From Candidatus Promineofilum glycogenicum (lineage in GTDB: Bacteria; Chloroflexota; Anaerolineae; Promineifilales; Promineifilaceae): a stretch of DNA of 43,578 nt. The stretch spans positions 1 to 43,578 of the forward strand of contig JADJHJ010000023.1 of NCBI GenBank assembly GCA_016707605.1, written 5' to 3'. The notes beneath the pieces are model-generated. The model saw only the letters and a list, made by a program, of their open reading frames with translations. It did no database searches and was not told where the DNA came from. A program made the position numbers and the translations under genes. Below are positions 33,371 through 41,074 of this stretch, one piece after another. Position 1 is the first letter of the stretch, and each line of letters opens with the position of its first letter.

Positions 33371-34774
33371 CTAGGAAACCTGTGCCACACCATGAGCCGG
33401 GCAGCCGACGGCCTCGCCCTGGGCCACGGGTGTGGCCTGCGGCTTGCGCCGGTAGCGGACGATGGCCGGCTCCGGCTTGTTGGCCCCCACGCCGCGGACG
33501 ATGCCGGGGTCGCGCGTCAGCAGCTCCAGATCGAACTGCTGCAACAGCAGCGCCGTGATGACGGCGATCTCGTTGTTGGCGAAGTTCATGCCCATGCACT
33601 TGTGGCCGCCGCCGCCGAAGCCGATGAGAGCGAAGCGGTCGGCCTTGTCCTCGGCGCGCTGGGGGGCGAAGCGCAGCGGATCGTATGCGTCGGGCGACTC
33701 GAACCAGTCGGGCAGGCGGTGGGCAACCTCGGCCGACACCTGCACCTTCCAGCCGGCGGGGATGCGATAGCCGCCGATCGCCATGTCCACGTCCACGTCG
33801 CGCAGCAGCATGTCGGCCGACGGCCGCAGCCGCTCCGTCTCCGTCACCGCATAGCCCAGGTGGGTCAGGGCGTGGAGGGCGCGGCCGTCCACCGCCTGCC
33901 CGGCGGGAACCAGCCGCTCGATCTCCTCCTGCACCAGCGTCAGGAAGTCGAGGTGTTGCAGCAACAGAATGACGTTCCAGGCCGCCTGCCCGGCCGTCGT
34001 CTCGTGCCCGGCGAACATCAGCCCCAGCATCAGGTTGAGCAGCACCTCATCCTCGATCGGCTCGCCGCTGTCGTTGTAGCGCGAGTTGACGAAGTCTTGC
34101 AGGAAGTCGTTGTAGGCCGCGGGATTGGCGCGGCGTTCGTCGATAATGGGCCGGAGAATGTCGGCCATGCGCGCCCGCGCCCGGTCGCGCCGCCGGAACT
34201 TGGGCAGCGGCAAGTATTGCGGCAGAATGGGATCCATCCCGCGGCCCACGTCGGCGTATAGCTCCCAGAACTCCGGCCCGGCCTCGGCCATGAAGCGCTC
34301 GCCCATGAGGGCGTGGCCGGCGATGTCCTGGGTCAGCCAGCCCATTGTGGCGCTGACGTCAAACTCACCCGCGTCGCCCAGCGCGTCGAGCCACACCTGG
34401 ACGCGCTGGTTCATGATTTCAATGTAGTAGGCCATCTTCTCACGGCGGAAGGCCTGGGTTAGAAAGGGCCGCTGGCGCAGGTACTCCTCGTGCCCGGCCA
34501 TGAAGAACACCTCGCCGAACGTCGCCCGCAGGAACTTGTACGGCGTGGCGATGTTGAGCGTCTTGTCCGTCTCCATGAAGAACGTGCGATGGTGCTCCGG
34601 CCCCAGTAACACGGCCACGTTCTGCGGGCCGAGCTTGACCGTGAAGACGCAGCCATGCTCCTTATAACCACGATCGATCAGTCCGGTGCGATCCCGGCCG
34701 AACTCGGTCAAGTGCCCCAACAGCGGGATAGCCCCGGATACGACCGGGGGCGTCGCCAGTGCAATTGTTTCCAT
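33371..34774 (-). CDS. Cytochrome P450 (CYP51-like)
   Basis: 467 residues from ATG 34774 (METIALATPPVVSGAIPLLGHLTEF). I-helix AGHETTAGQ, K-helix ExxR in VTETERLRP, and heme loop FGGGGHKCMGMNFANNE with the ligand Cys. The N-terminal GHLTEFGRDRTGLIDRGYKEHG and MAGHEEYLRQRPFLTQAF segments are like CYP51 sterol 14-demethylases, and there is no membrane anchor. The substrate could be a sterol or other terpenoid, but assignment by similarity alone is weak. No ferredoxin partner is adjacent. A TetR regulator lies upstream on the same strand. Confidence 0.9.
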   Translation of the reverse strand: METIALATPPVVSGAIPLLGHLTEFGRDRTGLIDRGYKEHGCVFTVKLGPQNVAVLLGPEHHRTFFMETDKTLNIATPYKFLRATFGEVFFMAGHEEYLRQRPFLTQAFRREKMAYYIEIMNQRVQVWLDALGDAGEFDVSATMGWLTQDIAGHALMGERFMAEAGPEFWELYADVGRGMDPILPQYLPLPKFRRRDRARARMADILRPIIDERRANPAAYNDFLQDFVNSRYNDSGEPIEDEVLLNLMLGLMFAGHETTAGQAAWNVILLLQHLDFLTLVQEEIERLVPAGQAVDGRALHALTHLGYAVTETERLRPSADMLLRDVDVDMAIGGYRIPAGWKVQVSAEVAHRLPDWFESPDAYDPLRFAPQRAEDKADRFALIGFGGGGHKCMGMNFANNEIAVITALLLQQFDLELLTRDPGIVRGVGANKPEPAIVRYRRKPQATPVAQGEAVGCPAHGVAQVS

Positions 34775-34934
34775 AACTTCCACCTTGCTCCTTTTTATCC
34801 ACCAACCGCCGGCGACCCGCCGGCATTCATCCGCAGCCGACACTGCCCGACAGACAACCGTCGTCGGCAACAACCGCGGTTTGATCCCATCATTTGTTCA
34901 ACAGGTCGTGGGTTGCTCCCCCACGTCCCACCAC

Positions 34935-35150
34935 ATCCCCGCGGGGAGGGTCTTCAGCAAGACCCTCTCCCCAACCCTCCCCCACGGGGGGGGTTGGGTC
35001 GGGAGGGGCGCCGGGGCGACCCTCTCCCCGGTCCGTCCCCCGCCCTTCGGGAGGGGTTAGGGGAGGGTCTTCACTAGCAACAGAACCCTCTCCCCAACCC
35101 TCTCCCACAGGGAGAGGGAGGGGGCGGCAACCCTCTCCCACAGGGTGAGG
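34935..35150. repeat. CCCTCTCCC-type repeat, copy 3 (long)
   Basis: More than 200 bp of alternating CCCTCTCCCC, GGGAGGGG and GAGGGTCTTC words in both orientations, including GACCCTCTCCCCAACCCTC and its reverse. It lies in the 379-bp gap 34775-35153 between the TetR stop and the P450 start. The rest of the gap holds no visible gene. Confidence 0.8.
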
Positions 35151-35153
35151 GAG

Positions 35154-35738
35154 TCAGCTATCCAACACCGCCAACGTCACCGCCGCGGCGCGCTCCAGTT
35201 GCGCCCGATCGGGGTAGACCTTGACCATCATTGCCAGCGTGTATAACCCGAACAGCAGAAAGGGCGCTAAATCGGTAGGCGGGAAGCGGCCGGCGATCTC
35301 GCCCGCCGCCTGGGCCGCAGCCAGCCGCCCGGCCAGGAGCACCGCGATCTCATCGAAGTGCGCGCGCAACTGGGCCGTCACCGCCTCATCCTGCCCGCCC
35401 AACTCGACGGCCGCGTTCACGCTGAACGACCCCCGCCGGGCCGGGTCGGCCATCAGCCGCTCGATGAACCGGGCGAAGATCTCGGCCAGCACCGCGCGCA
35501 GCGGCCCGGACGCACTCAGCGCCCGTGCCATCTCATCCTGTTCGGCGCGGCGATACTCGGCCAGCGCCGCCAGATAGATGTCGTGCTTGCCGCCGAACGT
35601 GGCGTAGAGGCTGCTGATGGCCACGCCGGTGTGGGCGCTCAGATCGCGCATCCCTGTGGCCTCGTAGCCCCGTTCCCAAAACAGGCCCATCGCCGCCGCC
35701 AGCGCCCGTGACTCATTGAACTCCTTCGGCCGTGCCAT
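35154..35738 (-). CDS. TetR-family transcriptional regulator
   Basis: 194 residues. HTH at about 10-50 (ALAAAMGLFWERGYEATGMRDLSAHTGVAISSLYATFGGKHDIY) is canonical TetR, with FGGKHDIY closing the DNA-binding domain. The helical C-terminal domain (FIERLMADPARRGSFSVNAAVELGG) resembles TetR_C-type regulators. It is 379 bp upstream of the P450 gene on the same strand and divergent from the exported protein, so it may control either. The CGCTCGTTACAATACTCTTG region at about 35763-35782 has dyad symmetry and could be its operator. Confidence 0.92.
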   Translation of the reverse strand: MARPKEFNESRALAAAMGLFWERGYEATGMRDLSAHTGVAISSLYATFGGKHDIYLAALAEYRRAEQDEMARALSASGPLRAVLAEIFARFIERLMADPARRGSFSVNAAVELGGQDEAVTAQLRAHFDEIAVLLAGRLAAAQAAGEIAGRFPPTDLAPFLLFGLYTLAMMVKVYPDRAQLERAAAVTLAVLDS

Positions 35739-35796
35739 AGTAGCAGTGTAACATATCGGAAACGCTCGTTACAATACTCTTGAGCGAACTCTCACC

Positions 35797-35859
35797 GTAA
35801 CGCGATTCTTCCGAATCGCGCTGCTGTGCGGAGGACGCGATTCTCCCGAATCGCGTTAC
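35797..35859. repeat. CGCGATTC/GAATCGCG double palindrome
   Basis: CGCGATTC-TTCC-GAATCGCG (35801-35820) and CGCGATTC-TCCC-GAATCGCG (35836-35855), flanked by GTAA and TTAC. It lies in the divergent gap between tetR and the exported protein. Same family as 26832-26896. Confidence 0.85.
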
Positions 35860-35931
35860 GCTACCCGGCCAAATCCCGCTATACTCAGCGCAGTGGCCGC
35901 GGCTGTCGCCCGCGACCAGGGAGTCAGTTTC

Positions 35932-36753
35932 GTGATACGCCTCATTCGTCTCGCCATTGTTTCGCTCATTGTCGCCAGTGTAACTCTGCTCGTCGGCCTG
36001 CTGCCGGCCATCATGCCCCCTCGCCCGGCCCACGCCGCACCACCGGCGGCCAGTGACCCAACCGCCCCAACACCTGAACTCTCGGCCACACTGCACCTGT
36101 CGGCCAGCCGGCCGGTGGTGGCCGTGGGGCAGACGCTGCGGCTGACGGCCGACCTGAGCATCGCCGGCTGCGGCTACGGTGTCATGGAGTTGATGGTTAT
36201 CGAAGACGCCGGCGACACGCCGCTCTTCGCCCACGTCGACCCGCCCGATGACATCATTGGCCCCGGTCTGTTCCCGTCGGTCTGGTTGTTCCGCGCCCTG
36301 CGCCCCGGCACGGCCGAGTTCGCCGCCCAGACGTTCGGGGAGGGCAACTGCGATGGGCGCTGGTTCTGGCATTACGAGAACGCCCGGTCGGCGGCGGTGC
36401 AGGTGCTCGATTTGCCCTACCGGCTTTGGGTGCCTACGATAGCGACGCCCTGCCGGGGCGGGGGGGGGGGGGGCGGGGGGGGGGGGGCCGCGGCGGCTCC
36501 GACCCTCCGCGGGGTATACTGGCGAGATTCGGGCCGAGCCGCCCGCGACAACCGTTTGAAGGAGGTTATCTCGTATGCCGGAAATCACCATCCGCCGCGC
36601 CACCCCCGACGACGCGCCCGCCCTGGTGCGCATCTTCAGCGGCCCGCGGGCCATCGCCGGGACGATGCAGATCCCCTATACCAGCGAGGAAGCGCGCCGC
36701 AAGCGCCTGGCCGAAGTGCCGGAGGGCACATACCCACTGGTAGCCGTCGTTGA
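35932..36753 (+). CDS. Exported protein of unknown function, C-terminus disrupted by poly-G
   Basis: From GTG 35932, with AGGGAG eight bases before it. A signal peptide (VIRLIRLAIVSLIVASVTLLVGLLPAIMPPRPAHAA, cleavage after AHA) precedes a Pro-rich linker and a beta-rich domain: ATLHLSASRPVVAVGQTLRL, ELMVIEDAGDTPLFA, LRPGTAEFAAQTFGE. This resembles protease-inhibitor-like (chagasin I42) or Ig-like folds, without a firm match. From 36455 a poly-G run encodes a Gly stretch and the frame then reads into the next gene's region in the wrong sense, so the true end is probably before about 36530. A start at GTG 35893 is less likely. Confidence 0.5.
   Translation: MIRLIRLAIVSLIVASVTLLVGLLPAIMPPRPAHAAPPAASDPTAPTPELSATLHLSASRPVVAVGQTLRLTADLSIAGCGYGVMELMVIEDAGDTPLFAHVDPPDDIIGPGLFPSVWLFRALRPGTAEFAAQTFGEGNCDGRWFWHYENARSAAVQVLDLPYRLWVPTIATPCRGGGGGGGGGGAAAAPTLRGVYWRDSGRAARDNRLKEVISYAGNHHPPRHPRRRARPGAHLQRPAGHRRDDADPLYQRGSAPQAPGRSAGGHIPTGSRR
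36455..36487. other. Poly-G block, probable assembly artefact
   Basis: About 30 bases of G interrupted by two C. It falls at the end of the exported-protein gene. Similar blocks are at 8218, 28930 and 40975. Confidence 0.6.
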
Positions 36754-37069
36754 CGGTGAAGTCGTCGGCCACCTCACGCTGCACACCTACCCCACCAGAC
36801 CGCGCCGCCGCCACGCCGGCGATCTGGGTATAGCCGTCCGCGACGACTGGCAGGGCAAGGGCGTAGGCACGGCGCTCATGGCCGCCGCCATCGATCTGGC
36901 TGACAACTGGCTCAACCTCACCCGGCTGGGGCTGGAGGTCTACACCGACAATGAACCGGCTATTCGTCTCTACACGAAATTCGGCTTCGAGATTGAGGGA
37001 ACGCTGCGCCGCTCTGCCTTCCGCAACGGGCAGTTCGTCGACTCCTACGCCATGTCGCGCCTTAGATAA
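36575..37069 (+). CDS. GNAT-family N-acetyltransferase
   Basis: 164 residues from ATG 36575, preceded by AAGGAGGT, the strongest Shine-Dalgarno in the window. GNAT core: ITIRRATPDDAPALVRIF, VAVVDGEVVGHLTLHTYP, acetyl-CoA loop IAVRDDWQGKGVGTALM and VYTDNEPAIRLYTKFGFEIEGTLRRSAFRNGQFVDSYAMSRL. The last block is typical of the RimJ/L and YhhY-like branch. Substrate unknown. It converges on the cytochrome gene across a perfect 34-bp inverted repeat. Confidence 0.93.
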   Translation: MPEITIRRATPDDAPALVRIFSGPRAIAGTMQIPYTSEEARRKRLAEVPEGTYPLVAVVDGEVVGHLTLHTYPTRPRRRHAGDLGIAVRDDWQGKGVGTALMAAAIDLADNWLNLTRLGLEVYTDNEPAIRLYTKFGFEIEGTLRRSAFRNGQFVDSYAMSRLR

Positions 37070-37075
37070 GAGATT

Positions 37076-37146
37076 TCACGCAAAGACGCAAAGAACGCCA
37101 AGCGCAGAAGTTTTCTGCGCTTGGCGTTCTTTGCGTCTTTGCGTGA
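37076..37146. terminator. Perfect 34-bp CACGCAAAG inverted repeat (element H)
   Basis: Arms 37076-37109 and 37113-37146 are perfectly complementary with a 3-nt loop. It fills the junction of the convergent GNAT and cytochrome genes. The clearest member of the family seen at 5108, 6091 and 28363. Confidence 0.85.
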
Positions 37147-37154
37147 GATTCTTC

Positions 37155-37559
37155 TTACGGCACGGGCGTCGGCGGGGTGTGCCCCCCGGCCGCTTCGTGG
37201 GTGGCGCGCTGCTCGTCGCTCCACAGCGTGTGGACGAAGTATAGCGACGCCATCTGCTGCTCTATCGTCAGGAACTCGCCCAACGGCTGCATCCCGCTGC
37301 CCTCCTGCGTGCCGCCCTTGACGATGCCATCCAGAATCTCGGCATCGGTCAGCAGGTAGCTGTCGCCGGCGTCGTTGAGGGCCGGGGCTTCCAGGGCGTT
37401 GATATTGCCCTCGCCCTCCACGCCGTGGCACGGGGCGCACCACTGGGCGAACGTCCGTTGGCCCAGCGTCGCCGGGTCGCCCAGTTCGGTCGATTGCCCG
37501 CCGCCCCCGCCACAGCCGGCAACGGCCAGCAACAGGGCCACGCCGAGCCACGCGCCCAC
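37155..37559 (-). CDS. Class I cytochrome c lipoprotein
   Basis: 134 residues from a GTG at 37559; an in-frame TAG lies 18 bases upstream. A short lipoprotein signal (MGAWLGVALLLAVAGC, lipidated C16) is followed by a mono-heme domain with WCAPCHG (C41, C44, H45), ALNDAGDSYLLTDAEILDGI and an axial Met probably in GSGMQPLGEFLT. It carries electrons on the outer face of the membrane. It lies directly downstream of the DsbB gene on the same strand, and thiol oxidation and cytochrome c maturation are related outer-face processes. The C-terminal EAAGGHTPPTPVP tail is disordered. Confidence 0.88.
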   Translation of the reverse strand: MGAWLGVALLLAVAGCGGGGGQSTELGDPATLGQRTFAQWCAPCHGVEGEGNINALEAPALNDAGDSYLLTDAEILDGIVKGGTQEGSGMQPLGEFLTIEQQMASLYFVHTLWSDEQRATHEAAGGHTPPTPVP

Positions 37560-37577
37560 CGCCGACTCCGCGCCCCA

Positions 37578-38046
37578 CTAGAACCCCTCGCTCGATCGGC
37601 ATGGGCAGCTGCCCGGCCGCTTCGCGCCGATAGGCCGAGCGCATGCCGAACATGATCAGGGTGATGAGCGTAAACGCCGTGAAGGCCATGACGGCAATGG
37701 TGATGAAGCCCAGGTAGTTGACGTAGGTGATGTTGCAGGGTACGTCGGCGGCGCAGGTGGCCGACGGCGGGAAAACGCCCTTCTCCATCAGCATGTGATA
37801 GCCGGACACCAACATGCCGATGATCGACAGCGGCAGAACGTAGGTCGGCAGGTACTCATCGCGCTTCAGCGCTCCAACCAGCGTCACCACCACCAACGGG
37901 TACATCAGGATGCGCTGGTACCAGCACAGGCGGCAGGGCAGGTAGCCGGCGATCTCGCTGTAGTACAGGCTGCCCAGCGTGGCCACCAGGGCCACGACAA
38001 AGGCCAGCCAGCCGCCGTAATCTTCCAGGAACTCCGATAATTTCAT
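37578..38046 (-). CDS. DsbB/BdbC-type disulfide oxidoreductase (C-terminal frame uncertain)
   Basis: From ATG 38046 (MKLSEFLEDYGGWLAFVVALVATLG). A four-helix membrane protein with the two redox pairs: YLPCRLCWYQRI (CxxC before TM2) and FPPSATCAADVPCNITYVNY (second pair). It reoxidises a DsbA-like partner and passes electrons to quinone. After AYRREAAGQLPMPIERG the frame runs on for 180 codons through the cytochrome gene, which is implausible. A one-base shift at GGGGTTCTAG gives a stop at 37578 and a normal length of about 155 residues, so an indel near 37585 is likely. Confidence 0.85.
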
Positions 38047-38232
38047 GATCTGTTCTCCGCGAACAAAGCTTCCAATGGCCGGGTATTGTAACAACCTTCG
38101 CGCCTGTTGCCACAGCGGGCGGCCCAAGGGACAGGGTCCCGCCCTGGCGCCAAGCTGAACCTGAGCTTGACCAACGACTTCATTGACACAGTGCGTCATG
38201 AACGTCTCATGCTGTCGGTGGAGGAAGGACAC

Positions 38233-38607
38233 ATGAAACCCAAGGAAGTCACTCGTCTCTATCTGGCCCGCCACAACGCCCACGACGTGGACGGCGTCAT
38301 GGCTCTCTTTGCTGAGGATGCGCGCTTCGAAATCCCCGGCCGCCTCATTCGCTGCGGCAAGGAGTAGATCCGCCAGACCGAGGAGTGGGAGGCGGCCGTC
38401 CATGACCATCTGCGTGTTGGCGACCTGGTCGAAGCCGACGCCGAGGTCAGCTTCCGCGCCTTCGAGGCCAACGACTGGCTGCTCGCCGCGGGCGTGGCCG
38501 AGTTGCGCTATACCTCCATGACCGTCGAGGTGCGCGACGGCCACATCGCCCAGGTGACGGCCGCGCTGGCCCCTGACTCCTTCAACGCCATGCAGCGCCC
38601 CCACTAA
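38233..38607 (+). pseudogene. SnoaL/NTF2-like protein, internal amber codon
   Basis: ATG 38233 (MKPKEVTRLYLARHNAHDVDGVMALFAEDARFEIPGR) with GGAGGAAGGA upstream. This is the SnoaL-like start: LYLARHNAHDVDGVMALFA is the usual helix pair. At 38365-38367 an in-frame TAG interrupts; the same frame continues IRQTEEWEAAVHDHLRVGDLV, DWLLAAGVAELRYTSMTVEVRDG and ends at 38607, for 125 codons in total. A single G-to-T change would turn GAG into this TAG. Either a recent nonsense mutation or an error. Function of such proteins is unpredictable (small-molecule binding or isomerase). Confidence 0.75.
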
Positions 38608-38626
38608 GAGAAGGATGAGGGACGAA

Positions 38627-38669
38627 GGATGAAGGATGAAACGCGATAGTGGCGTTTCATCCTTCATCC
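38627..38669. repeat. GGATGAAGGATGAAACGC inverted repeat
   Basis: Perfect 18-bp arms (38627-38644 and 38652-38669) with a 7-nt loop. It lies just after the SnoaL stop and before the next same-strand gene. Confidence 0.85.
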
Positions 38670-38741
38670 CCAATCGCGTTATCAGCGTGCCATCTCCGTT
38701 TTGTGCTATGCTTCCCTCCATCCGCCGGGAGGTGAAGCAAA

Positions 38742-39225
38742 ATGCACCCTGTTGACGTTCTAAGTTACGGCAATGCGACCGTCCTGCGCGCTGTCAGCGA
38801 CTTGCCCGCGGCCGACTGGGACACGGCCGGCGTTTGCGGCTGGTGGTCGGTGCGCGAGATCGTCGCCCATCTGGCCTCCTTCGAGCACATTCTGATCGAA
38901 GCCCTGGAGATGGCCGGCGGCGCGCGACGGCTATGGCCCCACCCTACGCGCCTGGTTCCGCGACGGGCAGGCGTTCAACGATGATCAGGTCGCCGGCCGC
39001 GCCGCCCTCTCGCCCGAAGAGACGCTGGCCGACTACGCCGCCGCCCAGGCCCGGACCATGACCCTGGCCGCCGCCCTGCCGCCCGAGGCGTGGCTCCAAA
39101 CGGGCTTCCTGCGCGCCTACGGGGCCGAGTACGACCCGGAGGACTTCATCACCTACGCTTTCTACGGCCACAAGCGCGAACACAGCGCCCAGATCGCCAT
39201 CTTCCGCGACGCCATCAAACGCTAA
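38742..39225 (+). pseudogene. DinB-superfamily protein, one frameshift
   Basis: ATG 38742 (MHPVDVLSYGNATVLRAVSDL) with GGGAGGTGA seven bases upstream and an extended -10, TGCTATGCT, at about 38704-38712. The first 60 residues (SVREIVAHLASFEHILIEALEMAGG) are DinB helices 1-2. At the GCGCGCG run 38920-38926 the frame breaks. In the next frame it continues RDGYGPTLRAWFRDGQAF, LADYAAAQARTMTLAAALPPE and FYGHKREHSAQIAIFRDAIKR, the typical His-rich helix 4, to the stop at 39225. Restoring one GC dinucleotide gives a single frame of about 161 residues. Confidence 0.78.
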
Positions 39226-39241
39226 TACATCTGACCTTTTC

Positions 39242-39299
39242 TTGACATTCAGCGCGCCTTACATATAATTTAGTCATGGCTAATTTAGGCATGGCTAAA
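39242..39299 (+). promoter_or_regulatory. Promoter and tandem DtxR-type operators of the metal-uptake operon
   Basis: TTGACA (39242-39247), 16-bp spacer, TATAAT (39264-39269). Two palindromic sites follow in tandem: TTTAGTCATGGCTAAT (39269-39284) and TTTAGGCATGGCTAAA (39284-39299). These resemble DtxR/MntR-family operators and cover the expected start site near 39276. Confidence 0.85.
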
Positions 39300-40063
39300 T
39301 CCAGGCGACTGGCGGCAAGAGCAGCGAACTCAGCCCGGCGGTCGAGGACTACCTGCGCGCCCTCTACAAGCTGGGCCGCCGCAACGCCGACGGCCGCCCG
39401 GTGACGACCTCGCAACTGGCCGACCGCCTGGCGGTGCGCCCGGCGTCGGTCACGGCCATGCTACAAAAGCTGGCCGCGGCCGAGCCGCCGCTGGTGGAGT
39501 ACCACAAGAGCCGCGGCGCGCGCCTGACCGAAGCCGGCCAGCGCGCCGCCCTGGCCGTAGTGCGCTGCCATCGCCTGCTCGAACTCTTCCTACACGAAAA
39601 ACTCGGCTACGCCTGGGACGAAGTCCACGACGAGGCCGACCGGCTGGAGCACGTCGTCGGCCCGGCGATGGTCGAACGGCTGGCCGCCGCGCTGGGCCAC
39701 CCCGCGCGCGACCCCCACGGCCACGCCATCCCCGACGCCGACCTGACGCCCATCGGCCCCGCCGCCACGCTGCTATCCGCTCTGCCCGCCGGCTGCACGG
39801 CGGTCATCGACCAGGCGCGCGACGACGACCCCGCCCTCCTGCGGCAAATGGCCGCGCTGGGCCTCCTGCCCGGCATCACACTAACCGTGCTGGCCGAAGC
39901 GCCGGCGACGCGTGTGACCCTGGGAGCGCGTGGCGCGACGCCGCTCGAACTGCCGGCCGACCTGGTCGCCCGCGTCGCGGCCGAGCCGCCTGAATTCTCA
40001 ACCTTGACGAATCGACCATCCAAAACGATGCCCGCTTCGCCTTTTGGCCCCTCCTTCTTTTGA
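39276..40063 (+). CDS. DtxR/MntR/TroR-family metal-dependent repressor, N-terminal frame uncertain
   Basis: HTH domain SSELSPAVEDYLRALYKLGRRN and TTSQLADRLAVRPASVTAMLQKLA; dimerisation and metal domain RCHRLLELFLHEKLGYAWDEVHDEADRLEHVVGPAMVERL with HPARDPHGHAIPD (the metal-binding Cys, Glu and His set); and a C-terminal FeoA-like SH3 domain (LLRQMAALGLLPGITLTVL). It represses metal uptake when the metal is replete. In-frame ATG or GTG start codons are missing before the HTH: the ATGs at 39276 and 39291 are in another frame and join it if one A is added to the AAA at 39297-39299. The gene is the first of the uptake operon and shares a few bases with the binding-protein frame. Confidence 0.85.
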
Positions 40064-40953
40064 CTCTTCTGCTGGTCGCCTGCGGCGGCGATGCCGCCGC
40101 CGAGCAGGCCGACGGCCGCCTCAACGTCGTCACCACCACCGCCCACATCGGCGACGCCGTCCGCAACGTCGGCGGCGACTACGTCCGCGTTGACAGCCTC
40201 ATGGGGCCGGGCGCCGACCCCCACCTCTATCTGGCCAGCATCGGCGACGTCGACCAGTTGCGCCGCGCCGACGTCGTCTTCTACAACGGCCTCTTCCTGG
40301 AGGCGCAACTGGAGGACGTGCTGGAGCAGTTGGCCGAGCACAAGACGGTCGTCCCCGTCTCGGCCGGCATCGATCCGGCCACGCTGCTGCCCTCGGCCAA
40401 CTACGCCGACGAGTTTGACCCCCACATCTGGTTCGACGTGACGCTGTGGATGCAGGCCGTCGAGCAGGTGCGCGACACGCTCATGGCCGCCGATCCGGCC
40501 AACGCCGCCGCCTACGAGGCCAACGCCGCCGCCTACCTGGCCGAACTGGCCGAGTTGCACGCCTACGTGGCCGAGCAGGCCGCGCGCGTGCCTCCGGCGC
40601 AGCGCGTCCTGGTGACCGCCCACGACGCCTTCAGCTACTTCGGCCGCGCCTACGGCTTCGAGGTGCGCGGCCTACAGGGCATCAGCACCGCCTCCGAGGC
40701 GGGCACGGCCGACGTGCAGCAGTTGGCCAACTTCATCGCCGAGCGCCAAATCCCGGCCATCTTCATCGAGTCCTCCGTCCCGGTGCGCAACGTCGAGGCC
40801 GTCCAGGCCGCCGTGCGCGCCCGCGGCTTCGACGTCGTCATCGGCGGCCAGCTCTTCTCCGACGCCCTGGGCGACACCGGCACGCCGGAAGGAACCTACA
40901 TCGGCGTCGTGCGCTACAACATCGACACGATTGTGGGGGCGCTGAGCAATTAG
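40060..40953 (+). CDS. Metal ABC transporter substrate-binding lipoprotein (TroA/ZnuA type)
   Basis: The open frame has a TTG at 40060, but the real N-terminus is upstream: FAFWPLLLLTLLLVACGG is a full lipoprotein signal whose reading begins before 40060. An ATG at 40028 would give MARFAFWP if one G were added, so another indel is likely. Metal ligands: GADPHLYL (His), FDPHIWFD (His), VTAHDAFSYFG (His) and LFSDALGDTG (Asp). This 3-His/1-Asp set is that of TroA/ZnuA and indicates Zn or Mn. It binds the metal outside the membrane and delivers it to the permeases that follow. Confidence 0.88.
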   Translation: MTLLLVACGGDAAAEQADGRLNVVTTTAHIGDAVRNVGGDYVRVDSLMGPGADPHLYLASIGDVDQLRRADVVFYNGLFLEAQLEDVLEQLAEHKTVVPVSAGIDPATLLPSANYADEFDPHIWFDVTLWMQAVEQVRDTLMAADPANAAAYEANAAAYLAELAELHAYVAEQAARVPPAQRVLVTAHDAFSYFGRAYGFEVRGLQGISTASEAGTADVQQLANFIAERQIPAIFIESSVPVRNVEAVQAAVRARGFDVVIGGQLFSDALGDTGTPEGTYIGVVRYNIDTIVGALSN

Positions 40954-40971
40954 GAATTACGAATTAGGAAT

Positions 40972-41074
40972 TGGGGTGGGGGGGGGCCGCGGGCAAGAGG
41001 CCCAACCGACCACTGACCTACTGACCTACTGACCTACTGGCTTACTGACAACTGACAACTGACAACTAACAACT
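40972..41074. repeat. Poly-G block and CTACTGAC octamers upstream of the ABC ATPase
   Basis: GGGG-T-G9 at about 40972-40986 (possible artefact), then GACCTACT octamers and GACAACT heptamers (41008-41070) ending at the ATPase ATG, which has no ribosome-binding sequence. Confidence 0.7.

Noticed and set aside
37045..38721. A single 558-codon minus-strand gene covering DsbB and the cytochrome
   Set aside because: Only residues about 226-380 have DsbB features; the rest is out of frame with the cytochrome or antisense to SnoaL. Two separate genes explain the sequence better.
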